NCBI GenBank assembly: GCA_035480535.1
Contig: DATIHQ010000065.1
Span: 1-33,086, forward strand
Direction: 5' to 3'
Length of the DNA stretch: 33,086 bases
From: DATIHQ01 sp035480535
GTDB taxonomy: Bacteria; Chlamydiota; Chlamydiia; Chlamydiales; SM23-39
In this document: in pieces, positions 8,865-15,843 of the stretch
Position numbering within the stretch: the first letter of the stretch is position 1
Layout: each line of letters starts with the position of its first letter
Notes under the pieces: model-generated
What the model saw: only the letters and a program-made list of their open reading frames with translations
Told to the model about the DNA's origin: nothing
Databases searched by the model: none
Made by a program: the position numbers and the translations under genes

Positions 8865-8872
8865 TAAAATCC

Positions 8873-9604
8873 TTATTTTTTTGCAAATATTTCCCAAAGC
8901 CGAACGAGCAGGTTCACCGCATCGAGATAAATCGCCATCGAATGTTTCAGGGGATCAAACTCTGGGAGTTGCGCTTCTCTTCTCGCTTTATGGGTGTCGT
9001 GGATGACGAGGGCGCCAAATAGAGCAAATCCGCCAAAGAAGGAGATTTTATGGGCGATTAACCCAGCCGCTCCAGGAAGAAAAAGAGAGCCGATTGAGGC
9101 GAGGGCAATGGCTCCCAAGCCAACCATGAGGATTTTCTCATAGCGCTCAAAGCTAGTCTTTAATTTCATTGCCAATGCACCGAGGCCGCCCGTAAGCGCA
9201 ACAGCCCCTGCTGTTGCGGCAGCAAAGGCGATTGGATTGATCAAAACGAGTGGGCTCAGCACTAAGCCTTGGAAAACAGTAAACAGACCATGGCAGCCAT
9301 GTTTTAGGAGAGATTTTTCTTTTGGAACCAAAAGAGTCGCAGCGATTAATCCCACTCCGATTGCAAGTAAAGTGAGACAGCCCAGGATAGGACAGCTCAT
9401 GACGGCAGAGACCACTACAGCAGTGAAGCCGATCTTTGCAAATACGGCCGCAGAAATCGCAGAGATCGCCAATCCAAGAGCAGCATAGGCATAGACTTCA
9501 CCTACTCTCTGATTGACGGTCTCGATGGGTACATCAGCTGGATTTGGATTTAAAGTGGTTGCGACATGATTTATCTGATTAGGTAGGATTCCTGCTGTTG
9601 CCAT
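8873..9604 (-). CDS. Bax inhibitor-1/YccA family membrane protein
   Basis: A 243-aa polytopic protein with about seven hydrophobic segments. The BI-1 hallmark region is at the C-terminus: FFGGFALFGALVIHDTHKA followed by MAIYLDAVNLLVRLWEIF, an acidic-aromatic pattern typical of the calcium-leak/pH-sensing BI-1 fold. The family includes eukaryotic anti-apoptotic BI-1 and bacterial YccA/YetJ, so whether this protein acts in the bacterial membrane or on the host cannot be told. The N-terminal 30 residues are soluble and Asn/Pro-rich. The ATG at 9604 has a strong AGGAG site. It is divergent from yqeY and convergent with the glycosyltransferase across the MITE. Confidence 0.88.
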   Translation of the reverse strand: MATAGILPNQINHVATTLNPNPADVPIETVNQRVGEVYAYAALGLAISAISAAVFAKIGFTAVVVSAVMSCPILGCLTLLAIGVGLIAATLLVPKEKSLLKHGCHGLFTVFQGLVLSPLVLINPIAFAAATAGAVALTGGLGALAMKLKTSFERYEKILMVGLGAIALASIGSLFLPGAAGLIAHKISFFGGFALFGALVIHDTHKARREAQLPEFDPLKHSMAIYLDAVNLLVRLWEIFAKK

Positions 9605-9734
9605 GACTTTGACTCCTCAATGAAAACGAGCAAAGATCCTATCAAAGAGATTCTTTTTACACAAAGTGAAATGAACTTTTGATTGGGAAAAATTTACAAC
9701 TGGTTTAAATTGCAATGAGTAAATGGGGAGTGTT

Positions 9735-10172
9735 ATGGCGATTATCGATAAAATCAATGAGGGGATCAAGGAAGCAATGAGAAGCCGCGATCAGATTCGG
9801 CTCAATGCGATGCGGATGCTTAAATCAAAAATATTGGCTGTGGATGCGCGCGCCAATCTCCCCGATGCAGAAGTCATAAAACTATTCAAAACCTATTTCG
9901 GCAATCTTCAAGAGGCTCTAGAACAAGCTCAAAGCGCTAATCGCCCCGATATCGCTGAGCCATTAAAAAGAGAACTCCTGATCATACAAGAATTCTTGCC
10001 CAAGGCTCTTTCTCCTGAAGACACGAAAAGACTCGTTGTACAGGCCATTGCCGAATCTGGCGCCAAGACAAAAAAGGAGTTAGGCCTCGTCATGAAAACC
10101 GTCATGAAGCTGAACAATACGGTGGATGGCAAGTTGGCCAAAGATCTGGCCAGCGAATTACTGGGTGACTAG
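9735..10172 (+). CDS. yqeY: GatB/YqeY domain protein
   Basis: A 145-aa all-helical protein of the GatB/YqeY family, related to the tail domain of the GatB amidotransferase subunit, with a likely tRNA-linked but undefined role. Diagnostic parts are the start IIDKINEGIKEAMRSRDQIR, the central ELLIIQEFLPKALS and the C-terminal KKELGLVMKTVMK with DGKLAKDLASELL. The frame also begins at 9723, but GGGGAG sits six bases before the ATG at 9735 and MAIIDKI matches family N-termini. The stop overlaps the stop of the convergent outer-membrane protein gene (shared CTAG). Confidence 0.93.
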   Translation: MAIIDKINEGIKEAMRSRDQIRLNAMRMLKSKILAVDARANLPDAEVIKLFKTYFGNLQEALEQAQSANRPDIAEPLKRELLIIQEFLPKALSPEDTKRLVVQAIAESGAKTKKELGLVMKTVMKLNNTVDGKLAKDLASELLGD

Positions 10173-10969
10173 AGAAAAAAGCGGAAGGTGACAAAAGCGC
10201 CCCACTGGTTGAGGTCTCTTGCGGGTAGACCCAGAGTGCTAGATTCTCCTATAGGGAAAAATCGGTAGTAAGGGGCAAATTCTAACCAGTAGTTTCTTGC
10301 ATATCTGTAGGCGAAAGGAAGTTGTACTTCTACACCCACTCTATTTTCAAGCACCCAGGCAGCTTCAGATAGGCTTTCGATTCTGAGGTATTGATTGAAA
10401 GTAGGAAGACAATCGAGTTGTAAACCCAGCTTCCAATCTCGCCAGATATAGTGAGTTTCTAAACCGACAATTGCGTAATAAATCGTATAACTTAGATCGA
10501 TAGGAGAAATGGAAGCATAACCTGTATGATCATCAAAGAGAAAATCAAATCCAAGGCCTGCATAGGGAGTGATCGTCCAATTCTTCACAGCAGTAACACA
10601 ATATCCTCCGACAAATTCTGAATACGATTCTTGAAAGCTCGTTTCGTTGATTGAACTCGATAAGGGTCCGATATTGTAGAAAGAGCGCGCCTGGCCAAAG
10701 AAAGAATCGGGCAGCTGATAGGAGACCTTGCCCAAAACGCCGCCGGTACTGCCTGAATAGGTAGGGGGAGTTGAAAATGACATCCAGGTGTAGCTACCTC
10801 CAATGTCAAAACACCATCCTTGAGGCTTTTCGCACTCAGGTATTTCATCTTCACATAAACAAGCTTGCGGCCTTTCGCATTCGGGTGTCTCTTTACATCT
10901 AAACATACCAGCAAAGATAGCGTTTGTCGAAAATAGAAAGATCGATAGAAATAATTTCCAGTTGTTCAT
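10169..10969 (-). CDS. Cys-rich outer-membrane beta-barrel protein
   Basis: A 266-aa exported protein. Residues 1-20 form a signal peptide (cleavage after AIFA). The next 33 residues hold six cysteines in a duplicated motif (ETPECERPQ, then EIPECEKPQ). The rest alternates aromatic beta strands and ends with ...FVTFRFFL, a terminal aromatic strand typical of outer-membrane barrels. The compact Cys-rich head suggests disulfide cross-linking such as Chlamydiae use in the outer-membrane complex in place of thick peptidoglycan; that is inference. It is probably translated with the upstream YVTN gene (ATGA overlap). I cannot place it in a named family; MOMP-like or a generic barrel are possibilities. 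Confidence 0.7.
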   Translation of the reverse strand: MNNWKLFLSIFLFSTNAIFAGMFRCKETPECERPQACLCEDEIPECEKPQGWCFDIGGSYTWMSFSTPPTYSGSTGGVLGKVSYQLPDSFFGQARSFYNIGPLSSSINETSFQESYSEFVGGYCVTAVKNWTITPYAGLGFDFLFDDHTGYASISPIDLSYTIYYAIVGLETHYIWRDWKLGLQLDCLPTFNQYLRIESLSEAAWVLENRVGVEVQLPFAYRYARNYWLEFAPYYRFFPIGESSTLGLPARDLNQWGAFVTFRFFL

Positions 10970-12144
10970 GGCAGTCCTGCTTGATTCAATTTCGTTACCG
11001 TTTCGTCTTGTTGAAGTGTGTAATGTGGTGTCAATCGATTGATGTTGTAAAGCGGCGATGGCAATACTATGACGCTCACAGTGTTAGAAGCATAATTAGA
11101 CACGTAAGCAAACTGGCCATTGGGTGATATGGCAATCGTATCAGGAGAGAGCCCAAGTCCTCCTATTATAGAAGAACTGACCGTATTGCCTGGAAGAGCG
11201 ATAACGTCAATAGTTCCTTGGGTAGCTGTTAAATTAGTGAAGGGCACAAGGCCATTATAAAGGGTGCTATAATTAGAAACATAGGCAAAGGCGCCGTCGG
11301 GCGTAATGGCAATGCCGGAAGGTTGTATTCCAAGGGCGATTGTACCAGCAATGGTATTGCTGCTTATGCTGACAACACTCACTGTGGTGCCTACGGGTGA
11401 AAAATTGTTACTTCCAAAATTGGTTACGTAAGCATATTGGCCATTCGGTGTGATGGCAATTGCAAATGGCCCTGAAAGACCGGTAATCGCGTTGAGCCGC
11501 ACAGAATTGTCACTTGTTTTTATGATACTGATTGTGCCAGTGCCTAGATTGCCATCGACATAACTAACAACATAGACATATGCGCCATCTGGCGTTATAG
11601 CCATTGCCGCAGGAGCCAGTCCCACTGTAATTGCCGATCCAACAATCGCATTCGTATTTAGATCAACAACCCTCACTGTTGTTCCTTGACCACTTGCATC
11701 CATATCATTTGCATAATTATTTACATATGCATGGTTTCCATCAGGGGTTATAACAAAACCCGAAGGCTCATGAAAACCGCCAATCGTGCCTGTTACTGTA
11801 TTCGTGGCTATGTCTATGATGGTTACAGTTGTACTATTGCTATTGGTTACATAAGCTTTTGTTCCAGCTGCATTTATAGTTACTGTATAGGGTTGGTTAA
11901 AGCTGCTGTCATGAATAGTTTGTTGGAGGGTGTTATAGATTAGATTTAATACACTGACACTGTCTCCATTAGGAATTCCATCATTGTTGTTGTTCGCAAC
12001 ATAGGCGAAGAGGTTGTTAGGAGTCACCGCTATCCCGGCCGGGGTGTCTCCCACTCCAATCGTTGCAATCACCGCATTCGACTCAGCTGCGCATGAGAAT
12101 ATCGACCACAAAAGTAAAAACCCCATCGCACAGGCTCTCATCAT
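10966..12144 (-). CDS. Secreted YVTN-type beta-propeller protein
   Basis: A 392-aa protein with a signal peptide (about 1-20, ending SCAAES) followed by repeated propeller blades with the pattern TPDG-x-AYVTN-Y/F. Examples are TPDGNHAYVNNYA, TPDGAYVYVVSYV, TPNGQYAYVTNFG and SPNGQFAYVSNYA. This is the YVTN/NHL-like lactonase-type propeller found in secreted and surface proteins; no lactonase catalytic residues can be assigned, so binding or adhesion is more likely than catalysis. The short tail after the last blade has no anchor. The start is MMRACAMGF with a GGGGGAAG site upstream. The overlap with the OMP gene suggests the propeller works at the outer membrane with that barrel. Confidence 0.85.
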   Translation of the reverse strand: MMRACAMGFLLLWSIFSCAAESNAVIATIGVGDTPAGIAVTPNNLFAYVANNNNDGIPNGDSVSVLNLIYNTLQQTIHDSSFNQPYTVTINAAGTKAYVTNSNSTTVTIIDIATNTVTGTIGGFHEPSGFVITPDGNHAYVNNYANDMDASGQGTTVRVVDLNTNAIVGSAITVGLAPAAMAITPDGAYVYVVSYVDGNLGTGTISIIKTSDNSVRLNAITGLSGPFAIAITPNGQYAYVTNFGSNNFSPVGTTVSVVSISSNTIAGTIALGIQPSGIAITPDGAFAYVSNYSTLYNGLVPFTNLTATQGTIDVIALPGNTVSSSIIGGLGLSPDTIAISPNGQFAYVSNYASNTVSVIVLPSPLYNINRLTPHYTLQQDETVTKLNQAGLP

Positions 12145-12222
12145 TTTGCTTCCCCCATAAAACTATTTTTAGAAGAGCATATTCGATCCCCGCAAATCCA
12201 GCAACACTATCGTGATAAAATG

Positions 12223-12239
12223 GCTGGGAATAGCCCGGC
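12223..12239 (-). terminator. Probable terminator after the DUF5674 gene pair
   Basis: A six-pair stem (GCTGGG with CCCGGC, one G-U pair) closes a five-base AATAG loop, followed on the minus strand by CATTTTATC. It lies ten bases past the stop of the minus-strand gene ending at 12249. The tail is weak. The flanking bases CAGAACTTTTCT are reminiscent of the dispersed repeat described at 15.8 kb. Confidence 0.45.
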
Positions 12240-12248
12240 AGAACTTTT

Positions 12249-12605
12249 CTAGGGTGTTTCGGGCTGTGATCTGTAAAGCAGCTTCTTAACCCGAGCAACA
12301 AGGGCAAAGTAGGTAAAGTACCTATCCAGATCTTCTAAAGTAGTTTTGAATTCATTGCTGCCTAGTGCGGCAGCGCAAAACAGTTCTTTTGTTCGGACGA
12401 TCTCTCTCAGACGTCCTTTCCAGCGAGGGTCGATAATCGTGAGATAGAAGAGATCCAGGGCCCGCGAGATGGCTCCCCAATAATATTCTGGATCTCCTTT
12501 GGCCCGAATGGCGCGACTCACCTCGCTGCCAATATTTCCCAGTTGTTCTTCAAGGGAAAATTTAGACCAGCTCTCGGCCGCTAGAATTAAATGTTGAGAA
12601 GTCAT
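12249..12605 (-). CDS. Small all-helical protein, partner of DUF5674 gene
   Basis: A 118-aa cytoplasmic helical protein. The segment GNIGSEVSRAIRAKG, then EYYWGAISRALDLFYLTIID and KGRLREIVRTKELF, matches a widespread family of about 120-aa hypothetical proteins that I recall from cyanobacteria and other bacteria, usually beside a DUF5674 gene. The start is the ATG at 12605, which overlaps the upstream gene's stop (ATGA); the frame is open a further six codons upstream but those lie inside DUF5674. The two-gene layout and small sizes recall toxin-antitoxin modules, but there is no HEPN R-x4-6-H motif, so function is unknown. Confidence 0.7.
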   Translation of the reverse strand: MTSQHLILAAESWSKFSLEEQLGNIGSEVSRAIRAKGDPEYYWGAISRALDLFYLTIIDPRWKGRLREIVRTKELFCAAALGSNEFKTTLEDLDRYFTYFALVARVKKLLYRSQPETP

Positions 12606-12952
12606 GGCCCTTCCACCAAACAATCTACGATTTCTCGTATTTTCTGTCGGATTTCTGGATTATCAACGCCTCGGGAATCATTCTCTTGCCAAGGTCTTAA
12701 GTTAATCATGGAATCATATTCGATCCACTCAGCGCGCGATTTTTTCAGGTAGAGGTTGATTCCCCACAAATCGCCCTGTTCGGAACCTTGTTCTAGAAGC
12801 AGGGATTCTGCATCTGAATGCATAGATGTTCCGGCAATCATGACTCTGCGTTTAACGTCGACTACAACTTTCACGAGGGCAATATGCCCTTTTAATTCTA
12901 GGGGAAGCAATTCAGCTTTGGCGATGCATTTTTCAATGAATTTTGCGGGCAC
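12602..12952 (-). CDS. DUF5674 family protein
   Basis: A 116-aa protein with the features I associate with DUF5674: VKVVVDVKRRVMIAG, MHSDAESLLLEQGSEQ (a conserved His-x-Asp-x-Glu patch), DLWGINLY and the basic/acidic end INLRPWQENDSRGVDNPEI. The conserved polar residues suggest an enzyme or ligand site, but no function is established. The start is a GTG (MPAKFIEK) with AAAGGA eight bases before it. The stop overlaps the ATG of the helical partner, so both are made from one message and probably act together. Confidence 0.75.
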   Translation of the reverse strand: MPAKFIEKCIAKAELLPLELKGHIALVKVVVDVKRRVMIAGTSMHSDAESLLLEQGSEQGDLWGINLYLKKSRAEWIEYDSMINLRPWQENDSRGVDNPEIRQKIREIVDCLVEGP

Positions 12953-13009
12953 GAACGATCCTTTCTTGGACTTTCTGGCAGCATACCAAACCTTCCAAAA
13001 AAGAAAAAG

Positions 13010-13027
13010 GCCCGCTTTTTTTCAGGC
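13010..13027 (-). terminator. Terminator for the LysR-type gene
   Basis: On the minus strand a five-pair stem (GCCTG with CGGGC) around an A-rich loop is followed by CTTTTTCTTTTTT. It lies about 100 bases beyond the LysR gene stop and just before the DUF5674 gene start. Confidence 0.55.
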
Positions 13028-13052
13028 GCCCACCCCAAAAGCGATGCGTTTT

Positions 13053-13101
13053 CGGGGACCCCGGAGTGTTTTTGGAGGAGGAAAAATGCGTTCAGAATTT
13101 T
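13053..13101 (-). repeat. Degenerate ssrA-3'-end-like repeat, copy 0
   Basis: The plus strand reads a small CGGGG/CCCCG palindrome, then GTGTTTTTGGAGGAGG and ATGCGTTCAGAA. The same order (GC palindrome, TTGGAGGTGGAGAGA-like block, GCGTTCAGAAC) occurs at 15844-15918 and 16803-16871, and without the GCGTTC insert at the 3' end of ssrA. This is the most decayed copy. It sits 22 bases beyond the stop of the LysR gene. Confidence 0.5.
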
Positions 13102-13123
13102 TGATTGTTTATCTTTTCTGGGG

Positions 13124-13993
13124 CTATGCAGGCGTCTGAATGCTAGATTGAGTCTTTAGGATAGCAGAAAATGATTCTAGGAATGTTTGGGCTGAATAAG
13201 ACAGGTCTTCTCCTTTGGGAAAGATCGCGCAAATAGTGTAGGGCAATGAAACGGAAGTAGCGGGGATTAGGCTAGGATATCTCTTACTCAGCACGATGAT
13301 GTCTGGGATAAGTCCGTAGCCTCCATGACTCTCCACTGTCCGAGCAATGAGTTCCCAACTATTGAGTTCAGCTGAAAACAGTAAGTCTGTTTTGGATGTC
13401 TGTTGATATTTAGCGACCATGAAGCCTTCTTTATGTTCTACATAACATCCCAAAGATTCGAGAGATCTCTTTTCTTTTTCATGTTTGTAAAGCCTAAATT
13501 GGCCAGTATAGAGAGGGATCTGTTGGTATTCAGCGATATCTTGGCTTTTGATCACCAGAGCAAATTCAGCAATGCCCTGCTTGAGCCATCCCTTAATTTG
13601 GGAAAGCCCTCCCAACAAGAAATGCAAGTCAATGGTAGAATGAATATTTTGGAAGTGTGGAATGAGGTTAGGAAATACAGATAATCCTAAGCTATGCGTT
13701 GCCACAAAGTGCAAGGGCATTCTGGGTTGTTTTTGATATTGATCCAATGAATCTTTCAGCCTTCTTACTGCTGAAAATATTTCTTTAGATTTAAAAAAAA
13801 CAATTTCTCCTTCAGCGGTTAACTTGAACTGCTGCTTTTTATGATGGCATAGAGGAGTTCCCAGAATCTCTTCTAGTTTTCCAATTGCCTTGCTTACAGC
13901 AGGTTGGGAAACGAAATTGCGCCGGGCCGCCTCAGAGACGCTTCCCATTAAGGCAGTATCATGGAAACATTTTAAATGGAATAGGTTAATCAT
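13124..13993 (-). CDS. LysR-family transcriptional regulator
   Basis: A 289-aa regulator. The N-terminal winged helix-turn-helix is clear (TALMGSVSEAARRNFVSQPA then VSKAIGKLEEILGTPLC, residues 13-49), followed by a periplasmic-binding-protein-like effector domain from about residue 92. Length is normal. It is divergent from a 119-aa gene of unknown function, and the 102-base gap contains two palindromes including a T-N11-A type site, so it probably regulates itself and that neighbour. The effector ligand is unknown. Chlamydiae have few LysR regulators; its place in the repeat-bounded accessory region fits gain by transfer. Confidence 0.9.
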   Translation of the reverse strand: MINLFHLKCFHDTALMGSVSEAARRNFVSQPAVSKAIGKLEEILGTPLCHHKKQQFKLTAEGEIVFFKSKEIFSAVRRLKDSLDQYQKQPRMPLHFVATHSLGLSVFPNLIPHFQNIHSTIDLHFLLGGLSQIKGWLKQGIAEFALVIKSQDIAEYQQIPLYTGQFRLYKHEKEKRSLESLGCYVEHKEGFMVAKYQQTSKTDLLFSAELNSWELIARTVESHGGYGLIPDIIVLSKRYPSLIPATSVSLPYTICAIFPKGEDLSYSAQTFLESFSAILKTQSSIQTPA

Positions 13994-13995
13994 TA

Positions 13996-14044
13996 ATAAC
14001 TATTGGTTATATTTGTAATAACATTTTATGATTTTTTGTTATTA
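13996..14044. promoter_or_regulatory. Two palindromes in LysR divergent promoter region
   Basis: ATAAC-TATTG-GTTAT (13996-14010) is a perfect 5+5 inverted repeat of the T-N11-A form bound by LysR proteins and starts three bases from the lysR start codon. TAATAACA and TGTTATTA (14016-14023 and 14037-14044) form a perfect 8+8 inverted repeat with a 13-base spacer, whose right arm overlaps the -35 box of the divergent gene. The ATAAC/GTTAT core is shared by both, as expected for one regulator's operators. Confidence 0.6.
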
Positions 14045-14063
14045 TATTCAAGTGTGTTATAAA
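14036..14063 (+). promoter_or_regulatory. Sigma-70-type promoter of the 119-aa gene
   Basis: TTGTTA (14036-14041) and TATAAA (14058-14063) are separated by 16 bases. The -35 lies inside the right arm of the 8+8 palindrome, so a regulator bound there would control this promoter. AGGAG stands eight bases before the ATG at 14096. Confidence 0.5.
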
Positions 14064-14095
14064 TGGAGTCGAGATAAAATTAACAGGAGTTAAAT

Positions 14096-14455
14096 ATGCA
14101 TATACAAGAAATTTCAAGTAAACTAGTAGACAATTATGTAATAGAAGAAAGAAGAGGAAATCCAGAGATAAAAACTACAGTGGATTTGGCAAGGCTCGAT
14201 CTTCGTTCTGAAGAACAAAATATTATTCAAAAAATTGAATGGGTTCATTGGGCAGGAGAGCGTCAAGCATTCGTCACCTTAGCAGATGGTGCAACATTGT
14301 TTTTTGATGAGTTTGCTTGGTGCGTAAACCGGTGGAAAGTAGGCGATCAAGTTCATATCTATAAAGAGGGTTATTGGCACTATGCTTCAGGTGGGAGACT
14401 AGCGGATTATAGCCTTTATCCTGATCGGGATGATTACACGGTTCGCGATTGGTAA
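14096..14455 (+). CDS. Unrecognised 119-aa protein divergent from LysR
   Basis: I do not recognise a family. The protein is soluble, with a charged N-terminal half and an aromatic, beta-rich C-terminal half (WVHWAGERQAFVTLADGA, FFDEFAWCVNRWKVGDQVHI, YKEGYWHYASGG) that could be a small beta-barrel of SH3/OB type. It has no signal peptide or membrane segment. The start has a good AGGAG site and a likely promoter with a LysR-type operator, so it is probably the regulated target of the divergent LysR gene. It is more AT-rich at the 5' end than its neighbours. Confidence 0.7.
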   Translation: MHIQEISSKLVDNYVIEERRGNPEIKTTVDLARLDLRSEEQNIIQKIEWVHWAGERQAFVTLADGATLFFDEFAWCVNRWKVGDQVHIYKEGYWHYASGGRLADYSLYPDRDDYTVRDW

Positions 14456-14503
14456 TGCCTACAAGAAACGATTTGTATATTGGGAAAATCGCCGGTTTGG
14501 CAT

Positions 14504-14524
14504 AATACCTAGAAACTGGGTATT
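14504..14524. promoter_or_regulatory. Palindromic operator before the PadR gene
   Basis: AATACC and GGTATT form a perfect 6+6 inverted repeat around a nine-base spacer, four bases before the padR-type start codon. It overlaps CATAAT (14501-14506), a plausible -10 box. PadR proteins commonly repress themselves from such sites, so this is a candidate autoregulatory operator. Confidence 0.5.
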
Positions 14525-14528
14525 TTTC

Positions 14529-15062
14529 ATGAAATTAGTCAATAAAACAAGATACGCTATTTTGGGGATGCTCTTTGAGGGCCCCAGCACAGGATACGAG
14601 ATCAAGTCGCTGATGGGGCGATCGACAGTTTACTTCTGGCGTGAGTCTGACTCGACAATCTATCCGATGTTGAAGGTTTTGGCGGAGGAAGGAAAAGCGC
14701 TCTCCAAGGTCGTTTATGTGGGAAAGAAAAAGAAAGAGGTCTTTTCCATTACGAAGACGGGACGGGCGGAATTTAAAGCTTGGCTCGAGAGGCCAACGGG
14801 ATCGGAAACCCCACGCAACGAGTTTCTTCTCAAACTCTTTTTCATCACAGATCAAGAGGAGATGACTCGGCTGTTTCAGGAAAGATTGGAAAAAGCCGAG
14901 AAGACTTACGAAGAATTCAAGAAAATTGAAGAGAGGCTAGAGACTCCAGCAGATTCCCCCAGTCAAGCGATCCGTCTCAAAGCATTGAGATACGGGATCG
15001 CTCAACTTACATTAGAAATTAAATGGTTAAAGGAAGGAATTTTAGAATATGTTCATCGTTAA
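14529..15062 (+). CDS. PadR-family transcriptional regulator
   Basis: A 177-aa regulator with the PadR winged helix (TRYAILGMLFEGPSTGYEIK, about 6-25, and DSTIYPMLKVLAEEGKA) and a C-terminal helical dimerisation arm (about 105-177), as in the long PadR subgroup. The frame is open from 14430, but MKLVNKTRYAILG matches family N-termini, so the ATG at 14529 is used; it lacks a good ribosome site and may be near-leaderless. The 3' end overlaps the SRPBCC gene by 14 bases. PadR proteins usually respond to phenolic or other small hydrophobic ligands, which fits the ligand-binding partner downstream. Confidence 0.88.
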   Translation: MKLVNKTRYAILGMLFEGPSTGYEIKSLMGRSTVYFWRESDSTIYPMLKVLAEEGKALSKVVYVGKKKKEVFSITKTGRAEFKAWLERPTGSETPRNEFLLKLFFITDQEEMTRLFQERLEKAEKTYEEFKKIEERLETPADSPSQAIRLKALRYGIAQLTLEIKWLKEGILEYVHR

Positions 15063-15471
15063 ACACACAGTAGAGACAAAAGCGACTCCCATCCAAATCT
15101 GGAAGATTTGGGAAGATGCTGAAAACTGGAAAACTTGGGATCAACAAATTGAGTTAAGTCGAATCGATGGCCCATTTCAGACTGGCACAACTGGTTGTAC
15201 TAAATTTGTAGGGACTCCTCCTCTCAAAACCCTATTAACACAGGTTGAGCCCCTTAAGTTGGTGGTTCAAGAAGCCTATCTTTCTTTTGCGAAAGTGATC
15301 AGTTACCAATTTATGAGCCAAGTGGCTGGCAAAACGCAAGTGACTTTCCAAGTAGAGATTCGGGGACCTTTATCCTTCTTCTTTGCCTGTATAATTGGCC
15401 GATTTATTAAAAAGAAAATTCCCACGGAGATGGAGGAGATGCTCAAACTGGTAGAATCCTTGAATGATTGA
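15049..15471 (+). CDS. SRPBCC-fold ligand-binding protein
   Basis: A 140-aa protein of the START/polyketide-cyclase-like SRPBCC superfamily. It begins VKHTVETKATPIQIWKIWED, the usual first strand and helix, followed by WKTWDQQIELSRIDGPFQTG and a closing C-terminal helix (IPTEMEEMLKLVESL). This fold binds hydrophobic small molecules. It is encoded with the PadR regulator (14-base overlap), so it may bind, modify or sequester the signal that PadR senses; that is inference. The C-terminal part is hydrophobic (FFFACIIGRFI). Confidence 0.83.
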   Translation: MFIVKHTVETKATPIQIWKIWEDAENWKTWDQQIELSRIDGPFQTGTTGCTKFVGTPPLKTLLTQVEPLKLVVQEAYLSFAKVISYQFMSQVAGKTQVTFQVEIRGPLSFFFACIIGRFIKKKIPTEMEEMLKLVESLND

Positions 15472-15721
15472 TGAAAAGGCCCGGGGTTTTGAATTCGGGG
15501 TCGTTCGTCACTTTGATGAATAAGCTGGCAACGGATGTCGCAACATGATCAGCATATGCAGAAAAATAGAATACATTGAGAAGGTTTTCCGAGACAGGTC
15601 TGAGGAAAGCTTTTGAAAGTGTCCTTACATCAACCCACTTCAGTTCAGGACGATGGAGGCTGGAGATTGCATGATAGAGATTGAATCCATCAATAAAGGA
15701 AATGACGCGAAACTGTGTCAT
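15443..15721 (-). pseudogene. Truncated NYN-domain RNase gene
   Basis: The ATG at 15721 (with AGGA before it) begins MTQFRVISFIDGFNLYHAIS, the characteristic N-terminus of NYN/PIN-like nucleases with the metal-binding Asp in FIDGFN. VFYFSAYADH follows, also typical of the family. The frame then loses family resemblance and stops after about 92 codons, against about 200 or more in intact members, and its end overlaps the SRPBCC gene by 29 bases. The rest of the PIN fold, including later acidic residues, is missing. It is best read as a remnant left by deletion; a functional short form is less likely. Confidence 0.7.
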
Positions 15722-15741
15722 TGTTGTCCTGAAAAAACAGA

Positions 15742-15762
15742 CCACGGGTTTATGGCCCGTGG
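15742..15762 (-). terminator. Strong hairpin with T-run upstream of the NYN remnant
   Basis: CCACGGG and CCCGTGG form a perfect seven-pair stem around a seven-base loop. On the minus strand it is followed by TCTGTTTTTT, a classic intrinsic terminator form. Its position 20 bases before the NYN start is odd: it would block read-through into that gene, so it may be an attenuator or belong to a lost upstream gene. A weaker ATCCC/GGGAT pairing lies just upstream of it on the minus strand. Confidence 0.6.
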
Positions 15763-15843
15763 CTTTCTCATGCGATCCCGTCAGGGGTACTCATGAGGGA
15801 TGATGCCTTCATCTTAATGAGTTATAAGATTTTTTGTAAAGCG

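Noticed and set aside
12222..12255. Fourth copy of the ssrA-like repeat
   Set aside because: Only ATAGCCCGG and CAGAACTTTT resemble the others; the GGTGGAGAGA block is missing, so it is listed only as a terminator.
15762..15815. Possible ribozyme or riboswitch upstream of the NYN remnant
   Set aside because: A CTGACGG and GAAA resemble a hammerhead core, but the required CUGANGA is broken and the flanking stems do not form.
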